Assembly: GCF_002954445.1 (NCBI RefSeq)
Contig: NZ_MQWA01000001.1
Location: 3,803,780-3,867,779, forward strand
DNA: 64,000 bases
Reading direction: 5' to 3'
From: Rubritalea profundi
GTDB lineage: Bacteria > Verrucomicrobiota > Verrucomicrobiia > Verrucomicrobiales > Akkermansiaceae
Shown: piece by piece, positions 17,280-26,226 of the stretch
Layout: each line of letters starts with the position of its first letter
Position numbering within the stretch: position 1 is the first letter of the stretch
The notes under the pieces: generated by a model
What the model saw: only the letters and a program-made list of their open reading frames with translations
What the model was told of the DNA's origin: nothing
The model's database searches: none
Position numbers and translations under genes: made by a program

Positions 17280-18095
17280 CTATGGCTTGAGAGCATAAAC
17301 GGTAATTTGATGTTCGTCACAGAGTCGCTCAACTTCATCTCGACCGAGGATGAGAGTTTTATGAGCTTCACAAACGATGACGCTCACCCCCGCTTCGCAA
17401 CAAGCATCGATAGTAAGAGCGCCGAGACATGGCACATCAAATCTGAAATCCTGACTAGGTTTAGACACCTTCGCCAGCGTGCAACTTTTCCCTCTTCCCA
17501 GTTCACCACCACGCTTAATACAGGCGTTGGTCCCCTCAAATGCCTCGACTGCCAGCACTGTGCCGTGGCGAACTACAACACTCTGGCCAATATCCATTCG
17601 GCTGGTTTCTTTGGCTGTGCGGAAGCCGAATTCGGCATCCTCTATCGAGCGTTTCTTGAGCTTTGGGCCGCACACATGGCCAGCACTGGGTAATAATTCT
17701 TTGAGGTGGGTGGTGGCATCCATCAACTCGATACCGTCTTTTTGTAGTTCATCGGCGACAGCGCCAAATAAAGTTTCAGCATTCCGCTCCTTCACCCTTG
17801 CTAGCATCATCAGGGTACGCATATCCGGGCGCAGATCGAAGAGATTGCGTGGCGCAATCTGACCAACCATGATGGCCTGGCTCACCCCCTGTTTACTAAA
17901 AAATTTGATCACTCCTCCGAGTTGCCCCACACGAAACCACTCCATCGCCTCAACGAGGTCAGCAACCTCCTCTTTCGTTTCACCGTGAAACCCAGCAACG
18001 ACCAGCTTCACACCCGGCACCTTCTTCCGCGCTGCAGCAATAAAAGTTTCTGGATAGATTCCATTTCCTGCTATGATTCCAATTGTCGTTTGCAT
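17280..18095 (-). CDS. lpxI: UDP-2,3-diacylglucosamine pyrophosphatase LpxI
   Basis: Hydrolyses UDP-2,3-diacylglucosamine to 2,3-diacylglucosamine 1-phosphate in lipid A synthesis; this unrelated enzyme replaces LpxH in many non-gamma-proteobacteria. 271 residues of the former DUF1009 family. The N-terminal domain begins TIGIIAGNGIYPETF, and the C-terminal catalytic domain contains VSKPSQDFRFDVPCLG, with the Asp corresponding to the catalytic one in Caulobacter LpxI. The helix GQIAPRNLFDLRPD is also typical. It lies 80 bp upstream of the Gfo/Idh gene and 71 bp downstream of the uvrD-like gene. Confidence 0.93.
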   Translation of the reverse strand: MQTTIGIIAGNGIYPETFIAAARKKVPGVKLVVAGFHGETKEEVADLVEAMEWFRVGQLGGVIKFFSKQGVSQAIMVGQIAPRNLFDLRPDMRTLMMLARVKERNAETLFGAVADELQKDGIELMDATTHLKELLPSAGHVCGPKLKKRSIEDAEFGFRTAKETSRMDIGQSVVVRHGTVLAVEAFEGTNACIKRGGELGRGKSCTLAKVSKPSQDFRFDVPCLGALTIDACCEAGVSVIVCEAHKTLILGRDEVERLCDEHQITVYALKP

Positions 18096-18166
18096 CTGCT
18101 AGACATTGAAACAATTCCCAGCAGAGATTCAACTCTCGATCTTAAAAGAAAAAATGCGGTGGCTGA

Positions 18167-20161
18167 TTATTCGAGTAGGCTCTTCAGCCCGTCGAAGAAG
18201 CTTTCGGTTTCCTCTTCGGTCGCTTCAGCACCCATGATGTCGTCATAATCTTCCTCTATAATATCATCGAAGGATAATTCCTTGAGAAAGACGCTGGGCT
18301 CACAGCTGGTACGGTCTCCATATTTCGTGCGCCAAGCACAATAGGTCATAGTGAACTCGTCTTGAGCGCGGGTAATCCCGACATAGAGTAGCCGTCTCTC
18401 CTCATCGATTGTCCCCTCTTCTAGCGAGCGCTTATGCGGTAAAATGCCATTTTCTAAGCCGACGAGGTAGACTAAAGGGAATTCGAGCCCTTTAGATGCG
18501 TGGAGGGTAATCATGCAGACTCCTTTTTGCTTCTCAATGTCATCATCCTTGTCGGATTGAAGCGCCATGTGGTCGAGAAACTTCTGAAGTGTCCGTTTCT
18601 TTGAAGTTGCGTGAGCGAGATCCGAGCGCAGGTCATTGAGTCCTTCTCCTCGCTGCTTCTTTTCATTTTCAGTTTTACAATGGCGCCTCATCCAGTCCTC
18701 GTAGCCTACCTCTTCGATGAATTCATGGAACAGAGTCCCCATGCATTCCTCTCCACTGGCAAAGCGTTCGTGGTATTTAAGAATGAGTTCAACAAAAGCA
18801 TTCACGCTATTGCGCACTTTTGTGCTGAGTTGGCTCAACACCTCTTCTACCCCCATCGCTTCCCAAATGCTGCATTCCCGCTCACGACTGGCTTCAGTGA
18901 TCAACAATGCAGAAGCCTGACCAATCCCTCTCGGCGGGGCATTCAATATCCGTAATAAAGGGACGTCTGAAATCGGACTATTAAGAACTTGTAGGTACGC
19001 GATACAGTCGCGCACTTCTTTACGGTCAAAGAAACTCTGAGAACCAACCACTCGGTAAGGGATTTTCATGTCTCTCATTGCTACCTCAAGATTTCGGCTC
19101 TGAGCATTGGTGCGGAAAAGGATAGCAAAATCCTCCCAAGGAGTTTTCTGAGTAGCATTGCGTTCGTGCATTTCCTCAGCAATAAACTCGGCCTCTTCCT
19201 CATCGCCTGGCATGGTGATGAGACGCAAAGGTTTACCTCCGGGTTTGAATGGTTTGAGCTCTTTTTCGCGGCGACCGAGGTTGTGTTTGATAAGTGAGTT
19301 AGCAGTTTTGAGAACTGCCGCGGAGCTTCGGTAGTTTACCTCAAGCAGGATAACCTTAGGGTCTGGGAAGATACGCTCGAACTGCAAAATGTTCGTCACG
19401 TCCGCACCACGCCAGCCGTAGATACTTTGGTCGTCATCCCCCACAACACAAACATTGTAGGGAACTCCAACGAGTTGCTTTAACAATTTAACCTGCAGCC
19501 CATTGGTGTCCTGAAATTCATCCACCGTCACATGAGTGTACTTTTTGCGGATCACCTCACGGACGTCAGAGTGCTCGCGGAGGAGCTTTTCAGCCAATAA
19601 CAACAAGTCGTCAAAATCGACTGCATTCTGAGCCCTAAGCTCGTTATTATAAGCGAGCGCAATTGCACCCACGAGTTCATCCGCTTGATCGTGAGCGGGA
19701 ATGCCTGCGTTCTTATTATTTGAAATAAGGCTAATCACCTGGTTTGCATCGAGGTTGATATCCTTGCCCCCTTTGCGGATAATCAACTGCTTGATCATTC
19801 CGATCTGATCCTGACCTGAATAGATCGTGAAATTCTTTTTGTATCCAAGCTTCTCGATGCCCTCACGCAAGATTCGTACGCAAAGCGAGTGGAATGTACA
19901 AACTGTAATCACCTCGCCAGCGGCTTTAGATACCATCCCGCAAACTCGCTCCTTCATCTCGACCGCGGACTTATTGGTGAATGTCACCGCGAGGATATTT
20001 TCCGGTAGAACACCTTGCTGTAGCATATTAGCGATACGGCAAGTCACTGTACGCGTTTTCCCTGTGCCCGCACCAGCAAGAATGAGTACTGGCCCATCGA
20101 GCGAGTTTACTGCCTCGCGCTGCGCTTCGTTGAGACTGGAAAGAGAGAAACCTGTAGACAT
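18167..20161 (-). CDS. UvrD/Rep/PcrA-type ATP-dependent DNA helicase
   Basis: A superfamily 1A 3'-5' helicase used in repair or replication restart. 664 residues containing the Q-motif NEAQREAV, Walker A LAGAGTGKTRT (28-38), motif Ia VTFTNKSAVEMKER, motif II VDEFQDTN, motif III GDDDQSIYGWRGAD, motif IV VILLEVNYRS, motif V MITLHASKGLEFPLVYLVG and motif VI RRLLYVGITRA. The C-terminal tail is acidic and short (EEDYDDIMGAEATEEETES). Rep, UvrD and PcrA cannot be separated with confidence by eye, so no symbol is given. Confidence 0.92.
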   Translation of the reverse strand: MSTGFSLSSLNEAQREAVNSLDGPVLILAGAGTGKTRTVTCRIANMLQQGVLPENILAVTFTNKSAVEMKERVCGMVSKAAGEVITVCTFHSLCVRILREGIEKLGYKKNFTIYSGQDQIGMIKQLIIRKGGKDINLDANQVISLISNNKNAGIPAHDQADELVGAIALAYNNELRAQNAVDFDDLLLLAEKLLREHSDVREVIRKKYTHVTVDEFQDTNGLQVKLLKQLVGVPYNVCVVGDDDQSIYGWRGADVTNILQFERIFPDPKVILLEVNYRSSAAVLKTANSLIKHNLGRREKELKPFKPGGKPLRLITMPGDEEEAEFIAEEMHERNATQKTPWEDFAILFRTNAQSRNLEVAMRDMKIPYRVVGSQSFFDRKEVRDCIAYLQVLNSPISDVPLLRILNAPPRGIGQASALLITEASRERECSIWEAMGVEEVLSQLSTKVRNSVNAFVELILKYHERFASGEECMGTLFHEFIEEVGYEDWMRRHCKTENEKKQRGEGLNDLRSDLAHATSKKRTLQKFLDHMALQSDKDDDIEKQKGVCMITLHASKGLEFPLVYLVGLENGILPHKRSLEEGTIDEERRLLYVGITRAQDEFTMTYCAWRTKYGDRTSCEPSVFLKELSFDDIIEEDYDDIMGAEATEEETESFFDGLKSLLE

Positions 20162-20210
20162 CTGCTCGAGATGGAAGACCCCAATGGCTAGCGTGTCAAA
20201 TAGCTATTAG

Positions 20211-21977
20211 TCACTTCAGTCTCTTTTGTGACCTGAGTCCTAGTTTATTCTCTTTCCCTACAAATTCTCCCTCTAAGACCTGCATGCTGTTACGGTCCAT
20301 AAGGTAGCCGAATTCTCCATTTGATGAGGCATCACTCTTACTCCACTTCAAGAGATTAATACGCTGAGCGATAAGGCCAGAAAAACGATTCTTGCTTACC
20401 TCGACTCGCTCAGCCGTGAGGCTAGCTCCTAGGCTAAGGTAAATACCGCACTCACGATTGGCTCTGGAATGCACATCCACTAGGGTGACTAGAGACTTCA
20501 TGCCAGAGACCACAACTCCAGATTTAGAGTTTCTTTCTATCACTGAAGACTCAAGCAGAGCAGTCGCTCCCCCCCAAACGTCAACTCCATGGTCGGCATT
20601 CCCCTGAAAAATTGAATCATTCACATGAACGCTACTGGTGGGGCCGAAGACTGCAAGACCATCCCAGTGGTTGCCAGAGAATCTACAATGCTCAATCTTA
20701 GCCAATCCGCCACTGACAGCCATTCCATGGTTGGCTGACCCTGAAATTTCCACATGCGAAAGATCTAGCCGCCCCCCTCTGTGTAGAATAAGCGGATATT
20801 TCCCAGCGTCACTGATGAACCACGCAAGGAGAGATGGGAAACTTTAGAGGTTTTTTTAGGATGAAAAAAATGCAACCCAGACCCATTTACTGTTCTAGAC
20901 TCTATAATAGTGACACCCACTCCAGCCCCCTTGATAACCACAGATTTATTAATTTCTAAATCAACATAAAACACACCCTCACCGAGCACAATAGTCCCCC
21001 CCCTTTTGTAGGAGTGAGTAAGCTTCGTCTAATGTGGGGACACCAGCAGGAACGCGTACTACTTGAGGATGAGAAAGGAGTTTTTGATGCATTAGAATCA
21101 ACTTTGGATGCTCCCCTAGCCGCTTTATCTCAGATTCGACATCCTCTAATAAATGAGCAGAATATTCACCCGAATCTTTTAACTGGATACCCTGAACCAC
21201 GGACGTCACGATTCTGTCGACCTTCCGAAGTTGATCTAACTGCCTAGCCATTTCAGCTAACTCCTCTGGCTTTGTTTCGAGCCATCGCAAAGCACTCAAA
21301 TGTTGAGCGGCCTGCGTTTCAGCCCAACTTGTAATTGCCGTCGAGAATCCTTCTGAGTTCTCTTCTATTTGCTGACGACGCTGAACAGCCGTGTCATGTT
21401 TCTCTTTGAGGGCGAGGTGCGCGACATCTTGCTCCGCTAACTTTGAGTATTTCAGTAAAAGCTCTGAAGCGTCGTTTAGTTGCTCAACTTCGAGTAGTGC
21501 CAATATCGATGACCTTAATTTTTCTAATTCTATCCGATGAGCAATTGCTTGTTTGTTCTGAAATATACGGATTTTCAGTTCGTGTACTTTTGTTAAGAAC
21601 GCGCTATCAGAATCCAGTATACTAGCGCGTCTTAACTCTCGAGTGGCTTCATCGACCTCCTCTAACTCTAGGTGCGTTTGGACTTGAATAAGTCACAATT
21701 GAACATCCTTGCGAAGAGCCAACTGAATCTGTACTGCGCGTTCTACCTGCACCTGACGCGTCCGATCTAATGCGCATCTACGCAACTTAAAGAAGACGCC
21801 AACTCCAGCCACAATGACCAGCAAAAACACCAGCAGTAAACGCGCCTTGCTGAATCCTTGCACGTTATACCAGTTCTGCCGTGAAGAGTTTTTTTCATAG
21901 AGCTTTAACTCATAACACAAATGAGTACGACTAGTCGACAAATCCTTGAACTGTTGGCATTCGCCGACACATCCCAA
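20211..21977 (-). pseudogene. interrupted gene for a membrane-anchored coiled-coil/right-handed beta-helix protein
   Basis: Four minus-strand pieces form one protein of about 590 residues. Piece one (about 21977-21693) has a membrane segment with ARLLLVFLLVIVAGVGVFF. An in-frame TGA at 21693-21695 ends it, yet the same frame continues with LIQVQTHLELEEVDEATREL into a coiled-coil region (to about 21040). After SLLQKGG the frame is broken at a run of eight G (20996-21003, plus-strand C); with seven G it would read on into TIVLGEGVFYVDLEINKSVV, the start of a parallel beta-helix. A second shift between about 20785 and 20830 returns to the first frame, and the helix then runs to 20211 with repeats such as HCRFSGNHWDGLAVFG and SVIERNSKSGVVVSGM. 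The start is also unclear: only TTG codons are in frame, although one more A in the A7 run at 21889-21895 would give an ATG start, MKKNSSRQNW. Either a decayed gene or several sequencing errors. Confidence 0.75.
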
Positions 21978-23571
21978 ATGCCCTCGAAGTCACACGAATT
22001 CCCGGCGGCGCCTGCTGACGCTTCCATTCATTCAAATCAACCTTCCGCTGCACCCATCTCACAGTATTCTCAGCGTAGCCATGGCTATTGATGATATCCT
22101 CGCATGAGAGTTGGTAATTCACGTAAAGCTCTAATATCAAATCCAGCAGAACATAGGGCGGAGCTGTTTCATTTCCATATTTATGAGGCTTCTTGGACGA
22201 TTCTTCTTCAAGTTCAATAAGAGCCTTTGAGATTAGCTCCCTCTCATTGTTAGAGAAATGGGCGAGCTTATGTACAATAATTTTAGGCACATCACTGAGC
22301 ACAGCTAGACCGTGAGAACTATCACCACCCAGTAATTGGTGGCCAACCGATAGATCTGACTTATTTGCTGAGGAGAGTACTAAATAATTATTACTACGCG
22401 CATATGCCATCAACAACATCGCTCTAATCCTAGAGCTAACGCCCTGATCAACTAGAGGGTGGTCAAGATCAGTTAAAATTCCACCTAAGACTAAATCAGC
22501 TGACTGTTTCACAACATCGACAGAGATATTCTTGTGCTCAATCCCCAATTTTTCGGCTAATTCTACAGCTCGACAAACGGATTCGATCGATTGGCACTCG
22601 TCCGGCATAATCAAAACCTTGACCTGATCCGCTCCAAGAGCACGAACTGCAAGACATGCGACCAGCGAAGATTCGATATTTCCATTGAGAATCATAGCAA
22701 TAGCTCCGAATCCAGCCTTGCGAGCGTAATCCTGAATACCTAGCACTAGGCCTTTGTGGACATCCTCCACATCAATACAGCGCATTTTGGGTGCGTCTGT
22801 GCCGCATTTTGAAATGTCGACAACCTTAAAGCATGAGGTGAAGCCTGGCAGGTTAGAAATCTCATTTCCATCAGCATCAAGCACCAGCGAGTTACCATCA
22901 AAAACAAGTTGTTCGTTCATTCCCACAGCATTACAACAGACTAATGGAGCATTTGCACCACACGCAACAACCTCCAGCAAGCTCGCGCGGTGCTTAGGTA
23001 TCCCTTTATAGAAAGGTGACGCACTAATGTTGATGATGAGATCCGCACCATCTTCTTTCAGTTCAGCGATCGGATCTCTTTGGTAAATCGGTCGGCGTAT
23101 GTAGTCTTCCAGCCAAATGTCCTCACCAATAGTAAGGCCAATGCGCCTCCCACCGAAGTTGAACGCCTTACATTCAGATGAGGGCTCGAAATACTTATGC
23201 TCATCGAATATGTCGTATGAGGGCAATAATGTCTTCCAAATCTTTTTACGTATTCTTCCCTGGTGAAGGAATGCGGCAGCGTTACGCAGTGGCTTGCCGG
23301 GCTGAACAAAATCGTGAAAATCAATGTAGCCAACAATCAATGGAATATCACCGGTTTCATCCGCCAGATAGTCTAGTGCTTGTAGACACTTTTCGACAAA
23401 GCGATCCTTAGTGACCAAATCTCGTGGTGGATAGCCCACTAGAGATAACTCTGGAGTCACCACTATTTCAGCCCCTGTATCTACACAGGCTCTATAGGCT
23501 TGCATGATGAGCTTTGCGTTTCGGGGGAAGTCGCCGATGTTAGAATTTATCTGTGCTATACCAATTTTCAT
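21931..23571 (-). CDS. NadE-like protein (glutamine-dependent NAD+ synthetase homologue) with altered active sites
   Basis: 546 residues with the full two-domain layout of glutamine-dependent NAD+ synthetase: a nitrilase-fold glutaminase domain (about 1-265) and an N-type ATP pyrophosphatase synthetase domain (about 275-546, ending QAPPGIRVTSRAFGMCRRMP). In the glutaminase domain the catalytic Glu41 (TPELSLVGYPP) and Lys113 (KTLLPSYDIFDE) are kept, but the nucleophile Cys of the usual CEDxW motif is Gly149 (TIGEDIWLED). In the synthetase domain the ATP-binding SGGIDS loop reads NGNIES (296-301), TTGNKSE reads SSANKSD, and the TLYGDMAGG stretch reads LLGGDSSHG. Normal NAD synthesis by this protein is therefore doubtful. 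Otherwise intact, with a good start (MKIGIAQINSNIGDF). It lies between the CPBP protease and the broken beta-helix gene. Confidence 0.85.
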   Translation of the reverse strand: MKIGIAQINSNIGDFPRNAKLIMQAYRACVDTGAEIVVTPELSLVGYPPRDLVTKDRFVEKCLQALDYLADETGDIPLIVGYIDFHDFVQPGKPLRNAAAFLHQGRIRKKIWKTLLPSYDIFDEHKYFEPSSECKAFNFGGRRIGLTIGEDIWLEDYIRRPIYQRDPIAELKEDGADLIINISASPFYKGIPKHRASLLEVVACGANAPLVCCNAVGMNEQLVFDGNSLVLDADGNEISNLPGFTSCFKVVDISKCGTDAPKMRCIDVEDVHKGLVLGIQDYARKAGFGAIAMILNGNIESSLVACLAVRALGADQVKVLIMPDECQSIESVCRAVELAEKLGIEHKNISVDVVKQSADLVLGGILTDLDHPLVDQGVSSRIRAMLLMAYARSNNYLVLSSANKSDLSVGHQLLGGDSSHGLAVLSDVPKIIVHKLAHFSNNERELISKALIELEEESSKKPHKYGNETAPPYVLLDLILELYVNYQLSCEDIINSHGYAENTVRWVQRKVDLNEWKRQQAPPGIRVTSRAFGMCRRMPTVQGFVD

Positions 23572-23605
23572 GTGTGAGGGAATGAAAGTAACTCGATATT
23601 AGGTC

Positions 23606-24372
23606 TTACCAAAGCCCGAATTCACCAAATTGCAGCGCGTAAATCCCCATCAGCAAATTCGCCACTCCATGCATCACTACGCATGCAGCAAGGCTTTTAG
23701 TTCTATACGCAAGCCAATACATCAGTGAGCCAAACAACAGTGCCCCTAGGTAGTCGACAGGTTGATGAATTAGCACGAATGATGCTGTGATCACAAGGTA
23801 ACTTAGCAGCCGCGGCTTCCCAAAAGGCACCTTCCAATAATTTCCGTTAGGGTTGATCAAGAAGCGCATGAGGAATCCGCGCCAAAAGAGCTCCTCTACT
23901 AAGGCTACAACCACCACTGCGCGTAAAAAACGAAAGATCGTAGCCCCCCAATAACCAGCAACCCCGAACTCCGGGATCAACACACTGGGATCGAACCCAT
24001 CATCACGCGGAGCAAAGCCAAAATATTTCAGCCCCCCAACCGTTTCTTCAGTGTAACCAAGAGCATCGTACAAATAAGATGGCAGAATCCAGAGAGCTAT
24101 CCCGATCACGCCAAGAATCACTCCGAGAAAAATCCCTTTTGAAGGTCGGAAACTATAATTTTTCCAGAAAAAACAAAGAATAGCACCTACGATAAGTGTC
24201 TGCAAAGGATACATCCATTGCTCTGGCCACTCACGCCACCACGCGCATTAGGGTGCGCCCACTCGACACCGCTCTCACAGGCAATCTGCATCAGCAAATT
24301 GAGCACCATGAAAATTGCTAGCGGAGCCACATAGGCGTAGCTCTTGTTATTTCGGATATTAGCTAAATTCAT
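23606..24372 (-). pseudogene. CPBP (CAAX-protease/bacteriocin-processing) family intramembrane protease, frameshifted
   Basis: The gene starts at ATG 24372, overlapping the TGA of the aminotransferase as ATGA, which indicates translational coupling. The first frame encodes MNLANIRNNKSYAYVAPLAI and a membrane segment, then after HPNAR it runs off into a false tail. From about 24240 the protein continues in another frame with WREWPEQWMYPLQTLIVGAI and goes on to the catalytic region: VVALVEELFWRGFLMR (EExxxR), VLIHQPVDYLGALLFG (His) and VVMHGVANLL (His), ending GEFGLW at 23606. One missing base at about 24240-24244 explains the split; repaired, the protein would be about 255 residues with seven or so membrane segments. 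Catalytic residues are intact. Real mutation or sequencing error cannot be told from here. Confidence 0.78.
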
Positions 24373-25547
24373 GCTGGAGTTTCTAGGATTCTAACAAACT
24401 GCTCGATGCGATCCATTGCAATCACAATATCCTCCATGGAAGTGGCATAACAGCAACGTAGGAACCCCTCACCGCATGCACCAAAGGCATCACCGGGAAC
24501 TGCAGCCACGTTTGTAGCCTCCAACAAGCGCATAGCAAATTCCTTGCTCTTGAGTCCAAATTTACTAATTTCTGGGAAAACATAAAATGCGCCACCTGGG
24601 CTATGACAATCGAGCCCCATTGCATTGAGTCGCTTCACCATGAAGTCACGGCGCTGGTGATAACTAGCCTTCATTTTCTCCACCGACTCCGCGCCGTTTT
24701 GTAAGGCTTCTATAGCTGCAGCTTGGCTGGTAATGGGTGCGCACAACATCGAGTATTGATGAATCTTCATCATGGCTTCGATAATCGGTTGAGGCGCACA
24801 TGCGTACCCCAGTCGAAAACCAGTCATCGCAAACGCCTTTGAAAACCCATGGAGCAATATAGTTCTCTCCTTCATCCCTGGGAGACTCGCTATAGAGGTA
24901 TGCTCTGGATCATCATAGCGCAACTCACTATAAATCTCATCGGTGATCACCATGAGATCGTGCTTCACACAGAGTTCAGCAATCTCTTTTAGGTCGTCAT
25001 TTGAGATCGTCGCTCCGGTTGGATTGGTTGGGAAATTCAACATCAGCACCCTGCTCTTAGGTGTAATCACTTTTTCTAAGGCATCAGCCTTGAGAGAAAA
25101 GCCGTCTTTTTTGAAAGTGGGGACGGCCACAGCCTCACCGTAAGCCATCGTGATGCTCGGGCAATAGGAAACATAACAAGGCTCATGGTAGATCACTTCA
25201 TCTCCAGGGTTCAATAACGCGCGCAGTGCTATATCAATCGCCTCACTGACACCTACAGTCACTAACACTTCACTCTCGGCTTTGTAATCGACAGCAAAAA
25301 AATCACTCACATATCCGGAAATAAGTTTTCGCAGCTGGAGTAAGCCTAGATTTGAGGTGTAGCTAGTGTGCCCTTTTTCCAAAGAATAGATAGCTGCTTC
25401 CCTAATATTCCATGGAGTTTGGAAATCTGGCTCACCAACACCGAGTGAGATGACGTCATCTCGCCCCTGCACAAGCTCGAAGAAATCTCGAATCCCGGAT
25501 CGAGGAACGGCAGCTACTTGACGCGCAATTTTACTTGAATAATCCAT
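24369..25547 (-). CDS. PLP-dependent aminotransferase, class I/II (AlaT/PatA-like)
   Basis: 392 residues of fold-type I. The motifs are GVGEPDFQTPWNI, YTSNLGLLQLRK, NFPTNPTGATIS, the cofactor-binding Asp203 in VITDEIYSEL, Lys237 in HGFSKAFAMTGFRLGYA, and the C-terminal Arg in EGFLRCCYA. It closely resembles the family of Bacillus subtilis AlaT (YugH) and PatA. The gene immediately upstream encodes an Lrp/AsnC regulator, the same pairing as alaR-alaT in B. subtilis, which favours an alanine/pyruvate-linked aminotransferase. Substrate specificity cannot be read from the sequence. It overlaps the CPBP gene downstream by 4 bp. Confidence 0.88.
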   Translation of the reverse strand: MDYSSKIARQVAAVPRSGIRDFFELVQGRDDVISLGVGEPDFQTPWNIREAAIYSLEKGHTSYTSNLGLLQLRKLISGYVSDFFAVDYKAESEVLVTVGVSEAIDIALRALLNPGDEVIYHEPCYVSYCPSITMAYGEAVAVPTFKKDGFSLKADALEKVITPKSRVLMLNFPTNPTGATISNDDLKEIAELCVKHDLMVITDEIYSELRYDDPEHTSIASLPGMKERTILLHGFSKAFAMTGFRLGYACAPQPIIEAMMKIHQYSMLCAPITSQAAAIEALQNGAESVEKMKASYHQRRDFMVKRLNAMGLDCHSPGGAFYVFPEISKFGLKSKEFAMRLLEATNVAAVPGDAFGACGEGFLRCCYATSMEDIVIAMDRIEQFVRILETPA

Positions 25548-25554
25548 CTCTAAA

Positions 25555-26040
25555 TTACGGTGAAACTACGAGGCGGCCTTCTGGCTCTTCTTGCTCGAAG
25601 AGGAAACCATGTACTTTATATGCTTTCAATCTAAAGTGTGTTGCCGTGGATAAAACTCCATCAATCGTGCTGAGTTTTTCACTGACGAAGCTAGCAACCT
25701 CTCTCAAGTTAGGTCCCTCGACAGTAACCATGAGGTCGTAACCTCCACTAGCTAAATAACATGCCTCGACCTGTTCAAATCTAGCAATGCGCATGGCAAG
25801 ACGGTCAAATCCACCACCGCGCTCGGGAGTGAGTTTCACTTCAATAAATGCAGACACACTCGTGTCGCCGCTGTGCTCACTATTGATCACAGCGTGATAC
25901 CCTAAAATCGTGCCATCTGTCTCCCAATCCGCCACCTTGTCAGATACTGACTTTTCGTCTAACTGCAGGATGTCTGCGATCTCTTTATGGGAGTATCTGG
26001 CCTTTTGGCTAAGCAGTTGGAGTAGTGGGTCGACTGGCAT
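25555..26040 (-). CDS. Lrp/AsnC family transcriptional regulator (AlaR-like)
   Basis: 161 residues. The N-terminal helix-turn-helix (about 12-60) contains YSHKEIADILQLDEKSVSDKV and a wing GTILGYHAVIN. A C-terminal RAM/AsnC ligand-binding domain (about 75-150) contains AFIEVKLTPERGGGFDR and ASGGYDLMVTVEGPNL. It lies 7 bp upstream of the aminotransferase and probably regulates this unit in response to an amino acid. By family it forms dimers or octamers and may autoregulate. It is the first gene of a minus-strand run that extends to the broken beta-helix gene. Confidence 0.88.
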   Translation of the reverse strand: MPVDPLLQLLSQKARYSHKEIADILQLDEKSVSDKVADWETDGTILGYHAVINSEHSGDTSVSAFIEVKLTPERGGGFDRLAMRIARFEQVEACYLASGGYDLMVTVEGPNLREVASFVSEKLSTIDGVLSTATHFRLKAYKVHGFLFEQEEPEGRLVVSP

Positions 26041-26226
26041 GGTGACTAGGAATTAGCGAATCAAGAGCGGTTTGCCAACAATGGAACGAAAAAAATACAT
26101 ACTGAATGTAAGGTTAGCTTGTGATGAGGCGTTTATCTTATAGAAAACGTACAGCACGTCATCCATTTGAGAACCTCAATAAACTCAATAAACTCAAGAT
26201 TTCCAGCATCCATCCAACCAAAGCCT

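Noticed and set aside
21693-21695. Possible selenocysteine at the in-frame TGA in the beta-helix gene
   Set aside because: No SECIS-like hairpin follows directly, the position is in a coiled coil rather than a redox site, and frame lesions occur downstream.
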